Origin: Rhizoclosmatium globosum | Taxonomy: Eukaryota; Chytridiomycota; Chytridiomycetes; Chytridiales; Chytriomycetaceae | DNA: 64,000 nucleotides | Direction: 5' to 3' | Assembly (NCBI GenBank): GCA_002104985.1 | Contig: MCGO01000056.1 | Coordinates: 124,001-188,000 of the forward strand | Shown here: positions 48,102 through 58,713 of the stretch, one piece after another | Numbering within the stretch: the stretch's first letter is position 1 | Layout of the letters: every line of letters begins with the position of its first letter | Notes under the pieces: generated by a model | What the model saw: the letters and a program-made list of their open reading frames with translations, nothing else | What the model was told of the DNA's origin: nothing | Database searches by the model: none | Program-made: the position numbers and the translations under genes

Positions 48102-49620
48102 TTATTGCAGAATTTTGTGAAGTGAGGCCATCAAGTACAGACTTCCACAAACAACGATAAGTCGCTCATTGTCAACTAATTGATCTAACGCCTCACGGAT
48201 TCCACCTTTAAAAACTCGACACTCTCTCACAGATGGCACTATCCTTTCCACACACTTGATAATATCATCTTCAGGCATAGATTTGATCCACGGCATTCCA
48301 ACAGGTGCCTCAAATCCGACGCTCCACACAACATCCCCGCCCCTAACAAGTACACGTACAAGTCCTTCCATCTTTTCTCTGTCCGCCTTCATTCCCATCA
48401 CCCAATGCACACTCTTGCCGGGATATTTTGCATCCAAATAGGCACGAAGACATTCGGCACCTTGATGGTTGTGCGCACCATCAGCGAGAAATCGGATGCT
48501 CTTCTTCGCAGGAACCGCTGGAGCTGTATATGCGAGCCATTCCATACGTCCAGGCCAAGATGTGGATTCCAGACCACGAATCAAGGTTGAGACCGGTGGT
48601 ACGGAAAAAAGAGTAGAATACTTGTGTTTGTAGAATACAGTAAGGGTTTCCAGAACAGTTGCAAGGTTTGTATACTGAAACGTGCCCTGAATGGTTGTAT
48701 GTGAGAACTTCAACAAAATTCCAATTAGGACTAACCAACAAGGGTAGATCAATTTCAATGTCTTGACCAAGTAGTCTCCCTTTAACCAGATTTGATCGGG
48801 AGGCATCGATATTTGCAGCAACAGGGATACAAGAATCGCGAACCTCCCAGACTTGACATCCAACTTCTTTCGCTTTGGCAAAAATTACGGCTTTGGACTC
48901 AGGAAAGGACTCTTGTCGGCCCAAAATACAGTCACTACAAGGTTTATGCAAGATGCCAGCTTTCTGCGTTGCGATTTCTTGAATAGTGGAACCCAAGAAT
49001 TCAGTGTGATCAATGGAAAGAGCCGTAAATACACAGAGAGCGTTTGTAAACACGTTCGTCGCGTCCAGTCTGACAATGAGTAGTAGTGTAAGTCATGAAG
49101 AAGTTGTGACAGAAACGAAGGTGATGTTATCCTTCGCTCGATAGATTAATCTCAGTTAATTACCTTCCGCCAAGGCCAACTTCAATGACAGCGACATCAA
49201 CTTGTTGTTCGGAAAACCAAAGAAAGGCAATCGCACACTCGATTTCAAACGACGAGGGCAGATCCGTAGCCATAGAAGATTCTGCTACATTTTTAATGCG
49301 ATTCATGAGATTCGAGTAGGTGGCATCTGGGATTGGGGTATTGTTGATGCAGATTGAGTCTGTTGGAGTGATAAAATGTGGGGACGAAAAGCGAGCGACT
49401 TTAATGGAAGTGGCAGCGAGAGCGTGAGACAAGAGAGCACAGACGGATCTATTCATGAATTGATTTGATTTGAGTTAAGGTGTTTGAACAAGATTGGCTG
49501 CCACACTTACCCTTTCCCATTCGTTCCAGCCACGTGAATTACCGCTTTGATATCATTCTGAGGGTTTCCCAGATGCTTCAAAAGATCCAAAATCCTCTCG
49601 AGGCCGAGTCGAATGGACAT
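48102..49620 (-). CDS. FOL3: Dihydrofolate synthase (FOL3-like), 437 aa
   Basis: Mur-ligase-family enzyme that joins L-glutamate to dihydropteroate using ATP in folate synthesis. Exons (minus): 49511-49620, 49164-49448, 48736-49069, 48102-48686; 1,314 nt. The start reads GLERILDLLKHLGNPQND, close to yeast Fol3, then the P-loop HVAGTNGKGSVC, TDSICINNTPIP, the EVGLGGRLDATN motif, FLADGAHNHQGAECLR and VVCGSLYLMASL. The VEGMPWI-like piece (VGMPWIKSMPEDDI) also favours Fol3 over folylpolyglutamate synthase, which is the main alternative. The start codon lies only 37 bp from that of the divergent histone-fold gene, so the two share a very compact promoter. No targeting peptide is evident. Confidence 0.9.
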
Positions 49621-49657
49621 GCGGAAAGGGGGAAGGAAGGAAAAAAGGAGTGTGAAA

Positions 49658-51739
49658 ATGCAGACCTTCCCTCCACCACCATCAAATGCAACAACAGTAA
49701 CAGCAGCAGTAGCACCTTCTTCGTCCGCCGCCCTACCAACATCAACATCAACATCAACATCAAACGCAATATCAACAGCAACGGCACCAACAGCCGCCCT
49801 TGCCTCGTCGAGCCGCGCTGTGGGCCCCGGAACACACGCGGTGCAGCTCGTTGGAGTATGTGCGGCACACGCAGCACGCAGCGCCGGGTTCGAAGCCGTG
49901 ACGCCGCACGCTGCGACGCTGTTTGGACAGGCTGCGAGCGACCATCTGATGATGCTGGCGAAGGCAACAGCGGGCGTGCGGGTGCTTGGATCGACGGCCT
50001 CTGCGTTGGACGTGCTGCGTGCGCTGGATGCCGCGAACGTGGACGTGCGGGACCTGCGCAACTGGCACGTGGCCCAGCTGAAAGACGCGGCAAAGGCGGC
50101 TCAAAACACCCTCAATCTCAACGAGAAACTGAAGGACCAACAGCGGCAACTGGCTCTGGCTGCGCAACCGCAAACAACTGAACTTCAAACGGATCTGTCT
50201 TTCCCTCGCCCGAAGCCGGCTCTCTTTCCTGTGCGTAAGTGGCCGTTTTCTCCCTTGTCAACGACCCTTCTTTATTCGGACCTTTTTCACTTCAACCTCT
50301 CAGCAACTGCTCGGCCAACAGCCTTCCTCAATTCTTTTATACTATGTTTCTTTATCATTGCACCCCTGTTCCTCGCCACCACTTGTCTCTCTTCACTTCG
50401 TCTCAACTTTCTCGGAACTTCATCCAGTTAACATTACCACAACATAGAACCAATTCTCAACGATATCGAAACTATTCAAGCCTCGCACTACCACCCGCCC
50501 CCAACAGTAGCATCGTTGGAGTCGTCACACCACTCAACAACACATCAACAGCAACTATTATTATCATCAGCAGCAGCAGCATCATCTGGAAAACAGCAGT
50601 CAATATTACAACAATCTTCCTCCTCCTCTGCTTCTGCAGTCAGTACAAACACGCTTTTGGACGGACGCGATATGATGACAATAGACGACGAGGAAGAAGA
50701 GGAAGACGAAGAAGAAGACGAAGAAGAGGAAGAAGACGATGAAGACGATGATGATGAGGACGATCTCGATCGGAGGAGGAGTCAAAATGAAAAGAAGGAG
50801 TCCACCACATTGTCAAAACCCAAGACGAACTTACATAACTCCAAAGACTCAACCGCCGAAAACGTTAATCCCTATCTCGCTACTTCGCAAATCCCTATTG
50901 CCACATCAAATTCTCAATCTCATGTTGAAGCGTCATCGCTTTCATCCAAATTCCGCCGGAAACCAACTACCTCAACTCCAACATCGCCCAAAGTTCCGCA
51001 GATTCATATGATACCCCCGCCAAAACTCCCCACGCAGAACGCCAGCACACTATTGCCGCAGAAACGCCAGACTACACATCAAGAAGACCTGCCAACCTAC
51101 CTTCTCAAATCTTTCACCCATCCAATGTCAACGCTTCCCATAACCCATCAACAAATGACACCGCACTCAACAAATGCGGCATATGCATCTGATAAACATG
51201 TCTTCCTTGACGCTGTGGGAGAGTCTCTCTTTGGATCAAGCACTTCAACACATCGGGCTCTTGAAGGTGTATTGGGTCTTCGCGGAGCATTAGGTGTCGA
51301 TGGTCTTGGTGGTGTTGAAGTTGTGCGTGTCGAGGAAGGTCCAACACATCCGCCTGGTGCAACGAAAGTGCTTGGGGTTGGTGTAGGTGGAGCTGGATTG
51401 AAGAAGAAAGTATCAGAAAAAGGGTCAAAACCGGCCGCACAACAAAGGACTCAAACTATGTTGAGGGAAAGCGTTAGTGGTGCAGGTGGAAGTGGCAGCA
51501 CTGGAAATTTGTTGAATGGAAATAGCAATAAGGCGGCAGCAGGAGGAGGGAGTGGAATTAACGGAGTTGGTGGACTGGGTGGACTTGTTCTTCCAGGCAG
51601 CAACACTGGTGGTTCAGCCAGCTCTAGTGGTGGGCCTTTGCTTTCAGGAATGTTGAATGGGTCTACAAATCCATCTATAGCTTCAGACGCTCAATCTGGT
51701 TTCAACAAATTGAAGTTCAAAGTCAAGTCCACAGTGTGA
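49658..51739 (+). CDS. Histone-fold (BTP) protein, TFIID/SAGA subunit-like, 622 aa
   Basis: Exons 49658-50234 and 50448-51739; 1,869 nt. After an Ala/Ser/Thr-rich leader, residues about 60-145 form a bromodomain-associated histone fold: LVGVCAAHAARSAGFEAVTP, LFGQAASDHLMMLAKATAG, then ALDVLRALDAANVDVRDLRN. This fold is found in TAF3, TAF8 and Spt7. The remainder is low complexity: Ser/Gln-rich runs, an almost pure Asp/Glu tract encoded at about 50,680-50,770, and Gly-rich C-terminal sequence ending FNKLKFKVKSTV. Proline- and Thr-rich patches such as PQIHMIPPPKLPT occur between. Two in-frame ATGs at 49,613 and 49,619 overlap the divergent folate gene; I prefer 49,658 (GAAAATGC). Which of the TAF/Spt7 families it belongs to cannot be settled from the histone fold alone. 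Confidence 0.7.
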
Positions 51740-51849
51740 GAAGGGTAACTATGATGACGATGGGGAACAATGTGTGTCAACTTGTGTGTATTTTGTAAGG
51801 AGGGGAGAATGTGGGGAGCAAGAGTGCGTGAGTCTCCTTTTTCTTTGTT

Positions 51850-52718
51850 TTATTTCTCGTCAATAAAGAGAAGGCTGCCAATATCATTGATCAGAGCTTC
51901 AATTTCGTTTTCAGTCGTCGATGGAGTCCCTGTTTCCAACGCTTTGAACTTCGTCACCAATTCATCCAAGTTTCCACTGAATATTTGAGATTCGGACAAA
52001 GCCTGAGACTCTGCACGAGCATGATATACTGCAAGAATATCGATCATTTCATTTAATTCAGCCATCAGTTTTGTGTTCAGCTGTTTTCCCGATATATTGT
52101 CTTCGTGACGGAGTGAAAGAGTGCGCAAACGTGACTTGACGAGTGATATTGGTGTTCGTCCCGACGCGTCAGTTGCAGTCAAATCAGCACCAGCCCGTAA
52201 GAGAAGATTTATAATCGGAAGATGATTGCCAGCTATAGCAAGATGCAATGGAGATGATCCATTTACATCTCGCATTGCAAGCATTCGGCGAGCCGCCAGT
52301 GCATTATCGTCTGCATCTTCTTCGTCTGTAGTAGAAGAAAGGAAATGTTTCTGTCTCAAATTCAGAAGTAACCGAGTTGTCGCTACATGACCATGTGCAC
52401 AAGCGAAGTGGAGCATTGTTCGTTTTCGTGTGTCAGTTCTGAAAAGGTCTAATGAGATTAACTTCGAGTCAATTGTTTCTCTTACGCAAGTAAAACTGAA
52501 GAGACTGCTCGTCCGGAAGACAGCTGAGCTTGAAGCACTGTTTGAAGTACTATGCTTTCGTCAGCGCCCGCGAGGAGGAACACGTCATCGGAAGATTTGC
52601 GGTTGAGTAATTCAGTCCTGCGTGCTTCTCGTCTCGAGCTACTTGTCGTGGCAGTACCAGAGAAATAGGTATATGGCGAAAACTTGTGAGCTGAAAGGGG
52701 ATGAGGCTTCTCTCGCAT
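51850..52718 (-). CDS. Ankyrin-repeat protein, 273 aa
   Basis: Exons (minus): 52486-52718 and 51850-52438; 822 nt. The N-terminus (MREKPHPLSAHKFSPYTYFS) is basic and Ser-rich. Two clear ankyrin repeats follow the intron: RTMLHFACAHGHVATTRLLL and SSPLHLAIAGNHLPIINLLL with RAGADLTATDASGRTPISLV. The first repeat has an insertion rich in acidic residues (TTDEEDADDN). The C-terminal third is helical, with an acidic patch. No catalytic domain is seen, so it is probably a protein-interaction adaptor; a specific family is not evident. It converges with the histone-fold gene, stop codons 110 bp apart. Confidence 0.85.
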
Positions 52719-52804
52719 TCTTTCTCATATGAAGAAAAACAAAGGACAAATCATTCATTGGGGTACCACCCATCAACTAACTTAAACACAATATGAGCAA
52801 AAAT

Positions 52805-54089
52805 TTAGTTGCTAGCAGCCTGCTCTCTGCGACGGTCACGCTCCTCAGTGATGGTGAGCTTGACTCCCTTACCCTTTGGCAAAGAGATGACAGCCTTGTT
52901 GCCCTGTCCGATAACGAAAACGTTGGACAATCTGGTGGCGAACTGACGGTCAAGGGCATCCTTGATGTGGACAATGTCGAAACCTCCGTGGTGACGCTCA
53001 CGGTGGGTGATGACTCCGATACGTCCCATGTTACGTCCTCCAGTAATGTAGGCAAGGTTTCCAGTCTCGAACTTGACAAAGTCAGCAATCTTGTTGGTGG
53101 TCAAGTCAACCTTGACGGTGTCGTTGACCTTGATGAGTGGGTCTGGGTAACGGAAGGTACGGCCGTCGTGGGTGACAGCGTATGGGATTCCCTTGGCTCC
53201 GAGCTTAACCTGCTTGACCTTGCCGAGCTTGTACTTGGCCTCCTCCTCACCAATACGGTGGATACAGAAACGTCCCTTGGTGTCGTAGACCAAACGGAAG
53301 TTCTCGCCAGTCTTCTCGATGGAGATGACGTCTGGTTATGCAGTTAGTAACATGAATTCGATCCAGACGAAAAACGTACCCATGAAACCAGCTGGGTAGG
53401 TGATGTCAGTGCGGACCTTTCCGTCAACCTTGATGGCACGCTGCATGACAATAGCCTTAACTTCCTGGTTGGTCAAGGCGTACTTGAGTCTGTTACGGAG
53501 GAAGATGATGAGGGGAAGGGACTCGCGGAGCTTGTGTGGACCTGGAGATGGACGTGGGGCCCAGGTTCCGGTGAGTTTGTCAAGCATCCAGTGCTTTGGC
53601 GCGGCGAGCTGCGAACACAGAGTTTAGTTGGTGTGTGTTTTGGTAGGAAACAGACGGGTGTATCGTCAACTTACGCGCTTCATGTGCTTCTTTGGTCCAC
53701 GAGTCTGAGATAAAGAGAAAAGAATTCGTTAGTATTCTTTCAGTTGATTTGGTTATGACAGAGGCCTAAGTAGTTGTGTCTATCCAGTTGCGATCCAACA
53801 CACTTTGATCCAATCCACTCCTTCTTCCGCACTCTCAGGCAGCATAGGGCGACAGCAGAATGTCCACATCGGGTAAGCCAGTTCGGCTGTATGATACGGA
53901 GAGTGTCGTCCCAAGTTGGTCGAGCATCTCCTGAAATCGCACATGTCCTTGTCGCTCAGACCCAACTCCATCGGAACCCCCATCACTACAGATATATCAG
54001 TGACTGATGATATGATATCGCAGCTTCTGAGGTATTGATAGCGTTTGATGGCGGCAGGTGCTGAGGATGGGCGGGCGCGGCCTCACCAT
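52805..54089 (-). CDS. RPS4: 40S ribosomal protein eS4, copy 3
   Basis: Exons (minus): 54087-54089, 53675-53704, 53380-53608, 52805-53331; 262 aa. It is the inverted counterpart of copy 2, with the same intron 1 family and GTGAGG donor after the ATG. A few synonymous changes separate it from copy 2 (for example GCT for GCC in NKIADF). The last codons read AGCAACTAA, after which the sequence is unrelated to that after copy 2. The downstream neighbour is the ankyrin gene on the same strand, starting 86 bp beyond the stop. Confidence 0.95.
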
Positions 54090-54211
54090 TCTGGTTCTTC
54101 GAAAAAATTGGGAGGCAAGAACTCACACAACACACTCACGAGTCACAACCTCTCAGTGGAATTGCATTTATTTTCCCCATATAATGCGAAGTAGAACGCA
54201 TGGTTGCTTCA

Positions 54212-56144
54212 TTATTCAGGTGAAAACAGTTTGAACGTCCTGTCGTAACTGGCAGTAGCGATGTACTTTCCGTCAGCACTAACATCACAACCCATGACTT
54301 TTCCCTCCAATCCAGCCAAACTCTTGAGTGGCTTCCAATCGCCTTCACTGAAAATCTTGCAAGTTCCATCATAACTGCTGCTGACTAAATGGCCCCCAGT
54401 CAAAAGTTGCTTCCTCAAACTGGCATCTTCTCGTTCTCGTTCCTCCTCTTCATCATCATCTTTCATTTCATCTGCATCACCGTCTTCCTCTTCCATTCCT
54501 TCAACGGTGCGGTATCGCGGCGCGTCCGAAACCTTCCAAGACTCTGGAGCTCCTTTACGCTCAAAACCATCACCGGCATTCCAGAATTTCACTGTACTGA
54601 CAAGATTCGTATGCGCTGGGACAATGTAGGTGCATTTCGCTTGTCGAACATCCCAGATTCGAATGGCATTGTCTTCACTTCCGGTCGCCAGAATATGACC
54701 GTTGGGTGACCAATCCAGTGATAAAATCGGCTTTACGTGGCCTTGCAGAACCATAATGGACCGTCCTGAGCGGAGATCCCAAACGCGTCCGATTGCATCG
54801 TATCCACTTTGTTTTAAACGATTAACTCTTTGAGATTTTTGAATACGTTGAAGAATGACACTTACGCAGTTGCAACTAACGCTCCATCTCCCTGGAATCC
54901 GATTGCAAACACTTCACGAGAATGCCCTTCTTGAAGAAGTAACTCTTGGGTTGTTTCAGAGTCCCAGAGACGCCAAGTTTGATCGAAACTGTCGGTACTC
55001 AAATGAGCTCCAGAGTATAAAAATGAGGAGTATGAACAAACCTGGTAGTTCCAATATATCGGCCTGACGGATGAAATGCGACTCTGGCAACGCGTCGTTC
55101 GTGTCCAACTAGTTCACCAATAGGAATATCGCTTCGGAAATGTGACATTAGAAACTTGGTGCCTTGTTTTGCCTAACACTGCGGGACATACCTTTCAAAA
55201 TTATGCAAATTTACTTTCCCGTCCATTCCACTCGTTACTAAATTCAAAGATCCAGCAGTTTGTGACAGTGTAGATCCTGGATGAAAAGCAATTCCGCTGA
55301 CTCTTTCATTGTGGCCCTTCAAAGTAAGAACATGTTCGGAGTCAGGAATAGACCATAATTTCACCAAGCCTGACCAAGCACCCGTTGCGAGTAATCGAGA
55401 GTTGGGAGCAAACGTACAGAACGAAAGGGGTCGATCGTCACCGATTTGCGATGAATTGAAAGTAAACGTCTGGCATTATGATGAGACAATTAAACGAATG
55501 AGGAAATATATGAATGATTACCTTGAGGTGGTTGAACCAGTCGAGCTTCATCTTTTTGCGAGCCATCACGCTGACCTGGATTTCGGCACGCTGAGCAGCA
55601 ATACGCTTTGACGCACGAGGAAGAGTCCAATCTAGAATAAACTGTCTTGCTTCGAAGAGATCGTTACCGCCTTGAATGTGAGATTAAGGATGGGTTGCAG
55701 TTGACGCCAAAAGCAGATTTCGCCAACACACCTGGATGGAAGAACTCTTCGTCCTGCTCCCTTTCGTCATCGCTGTCGTCATCATCATCGTCATCGTCGA
55801 GCCATTCATCCTCGTCGGAGCCGCCATCAAGAGGAAGGCCCTGTTCAAAGCGGGCCTGCATCAGGCCACGCAGCCGATCTCTGCGGTCACCTGTTGTTCA
55901 ATCGATTAAACGATACTTTTTAATACAACAAAACGAGAACAAAGTACGAACCAGGTCCTTCGCCAAAGAAGGTGACTGGTTCACCAAAGCTCCGCAGTCG
56001 CGCACGAACGCGTCGGTCGTCTGTCGGCACCGCGAGCGACCGCGCCTTCTTCTTGCGCTCAAAGTCGTCGAGCATCGCCTGTTGTTCGGCTCCGAGGGCG
56101 AGCGATCCAAGGCCACCGCCCTTGTTGTCTGTTGAAATGGCCAT
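54212..56144 (-). CDS. PRP4: U4/U6 snRNP protein Prp4 (PRPF4), right copy
   Basis: Exons (minus): 55952-56144, 55732-55890, 55522-55670, 55192-55469, 55042-55131, 54866-54988, 54212-54806; 528 aa. Every matching position sums with the left copy to 84,684, so there is no net indel over exons and introns. The translation appears unchanged. Domain content is as described for the copy at 28,540. Confidence 0.95.
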
Positions 56145-56435
56145 GCACAAACACAGTGCCGAACATTAGCCTACTCTCATAATCAATTACAGCTACTCTA
56201 CCAAGATCGTCTAGCGTGCGTCCTCCCTGCGTCGAATGCTGCCCTGATTGTGTGATGGCCGACGCATCAAGGGCCCCATAGTGCACCCTTTTTGATGTCA
56301 TTTTCTGCCTTCCCAAATCCAAAACAGTTATTCTCTTTTTTTACAATAGTTAAATGGAAAGGAAAGGAGAAGAAGGGGGGTTGGTGGTGACGCGACTTCC
56401 ACAAATCCTCATTCAAATCACATCACTCACTGTCC

Positions 56436-56882
56436 ATGAATCAAGAGAACTATCTCACGAAAGCCCTCCTTCTTGAAATACTTGCTCCTTTCCATGTACC
56501 GCCTGAAATATCGTTAATGATCTTCTTCAATCTCTTCAACCAATGCCCAGAATGCGGTGACGCTCTTAACATTCCATGTCAGCACGATTCTTCCCATCCT
56601 CTTTCCTGTGGCGGCGATGTTTGCGGTATCACGCGTTGCTCATCTTGTACACGAACTCTTTGTTGTTACTGTGCAGTCTGGGCCTGCGAAGATTGTGGTG
56701 CCCTTTTCGAATATGATTGCGAAGATCCTCACTTTATATCCTCTGAGAATAGAGTTTGGAACCATGAGGTTGGGCAATGGATTATCCAACCGTACCGCGC
56801 ATCTGGCGATCTCTGCCAAAATTGCTGTGACGAATATGCCGAGGAAGAAGAGGCAGATGTCGCTTCATCCATCTCTTTGTAA
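56436..56882 (+). CDS. Cysteine-rich protein of unknown function, right copy
   Basis: Same 148-aa frame as at 27,801-28,247, with all 16 cysteines kept. Divergent from the right PRP4 copy. About 236 bp separate its stop codon from the eS4 copy 4 start, with an AT-rich stretch but no other feature. Confidence 0.7.
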   Translation: MNQENYLTKALLLEILAPFHVPPEISLMIFFNLFNQCPECGDALNIPCQHDSSHPLSCGGDVCGITRCSSCTRTLCCYCAVWACEDCGALFEYDCEDPHFISSENRVWNHEVGQWIIQPYRASGDLCQNCCDEYAEEEEADVASSISL

Positions 56883-57118
56883 AAGTAATAAGAGCGGAGG
56901 AAGTTTAAGGTTAAGATAAACACGATGCTGTAGATTCAAGAATATATAGATAAATAAATACATTTTGTTTTCCTTCCGATGAACAAGATACTACAACTAT
57001 GTAGCAATATAAAGGACTAACTAACACAACCACGGAAAGTCAGTCTTTTTCCTGTGAGAGTGTGAGGTGGTGAGGTCTTTGTTTTTGGCACTGCTTCTCC
57101 TCCTCTTTCTCGCCAAAA

Positions 57119-58406
57119 ATGGTTCGTTGGCCACCACGCACACTGCCCATCCTCACCTCAGGAAGCCATCAACCACCATCAACAATACCCCAATCGCTGT
57201 AGAACGCTCAATATTGCGACAATGATGCCGTCAGATGGGTTGGATGGTGTAGATGGATGGTAGTACATGGACAAACTCAGATGCTTTGGAAACTATTAGC
57301 TGGGAGACAATCAAACCAACGAATCTCGCCATATACGTGAAGAACGCTGAGATGATAGAGGGATCGATTGCCATTTGCGACAGGAGCAGGACATTACTTC
57401 TACAACAGTCTTCTGTGAACTCAGTGATGCAACCTCAATCTATTCACTACAGAACATATTTACTAACCAAGATCTATCTTATATTCTATTCCTTTGATTT
57501 GATCAGACTCGTGGACCAAAGAAGCACATGAAGCGCGTAAGTTGACGATACACCCGTCTGCTACCTACCAAAACACACACCAACTAAACTCTGTGTTCGC
57601 AGCTCGCCGCGCCAAAGCACTGGATGCTTGACAAACTCACCGGAACCTGGGCCCCACGTCCATCTCCAGGTCCACACAAGCTCCGCGAGTCCCTTCCCCT
57701 CATCATCTTCCTCCGTAACAGACTCAAGTACGCCTTGACCAACCAGGAAGTTAAGGCCATTGTCATGCAGCGTGCCATCAAGGTTGACGGAAAGGTCCGC
57801 ACTGACATCACCTACCCAGCTGGTTTCATGGGTACGTGTTTCGTCTGGATCGAATTCATGTTACTAACTGCATAACCAGACGTCATCTCCATCGAGAAGA
57901 CTGGTGAGAACTTCCGTTTGGTCTACGACACCAAGGGACGTTTCTGTATCCACCGTATTGGTGAGGAGGAGGCCAAGTACAAGCTCGGCAAGGTCAAGCA
58001 GGTTAAGCTCGGAGCCAAGGGAATCCCATACGCTGTCACCCACGACGGCCGTACCTTCCGTTACCCAGACCCACTCATCAAGGTCAACGACACCGTCAAG
58101 GTTGACTTGACCACCAACAAGATTGCTGACTTTGTCAAGTTCGAGACCGGAAACCTTGCCTACATTACTGGAGGACGTAACATGGGACGTATCGGAGTCA
58201 TCACCCACCGTGAGCGTCACCACGGAGGTTTCGACATTGTCCACATCAAGGATGCCCTTGACCGTCAGTTCGCCACCAGATTGTCCAACGTTTTCGTTAT
58301 CGGACAGGGCAACAAGGCTGTGATCTCTTTGCCAAAGGGTAAGGGAGTCAAGCTCACCATCACTGAGGAGCGTGACCGTCGCAGAGAGCAGGCTGCCAGC
58401 AACTAA
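57119..58406 (+). CDS. RPS4: 40S ribosomal protein eS4, copy 4
   Basis: Exons 57119-57121 (ATG only), 57507-57536, 57603-57831, 57880-58406; 262 aa. Counterpart of copy 1, with the same intron 1 family and the less usual donor GTTCGT. Intron 1 differs from copy 1 by several bases (57,260-57,320). RACK1 follows on the same strand 307 bp after the stop. Confidence 0.95.
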
Positions 58407-58713
58407 ACTGGTAGTTCGTGATTTCAACCTTTGATCAAACTTGTGGCGTGGTGTAGATTTGGTATTTCTACAAAATAAATCAACTATTCATCTTTCAATG
58501 TCGTTCCGTGTTCCCCTTCTTTCGGGAACGTACACTTCCCATGAAGTTCAGACTGAGAGAGTCAGTAAAGACGTCCCAAACTTCCAAGACGACAAAGACA
58601 CTTCTTTCTGGTGGAATGAACGTATTTGGGCGGATTGTCTCCTTCCTCTCCTTGAATTATTTGCGATGGTTGGTTGAAAGGAAGGTGTTGTTCTCTCCAG
58701 CAACCACAAAAAA

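Noticed and set aside
51114..51440. 108-codon minus-strand ORF in the histone-fold gene
   Set aside because: His/Gln/Leu-rich shadow of the opposite frame.
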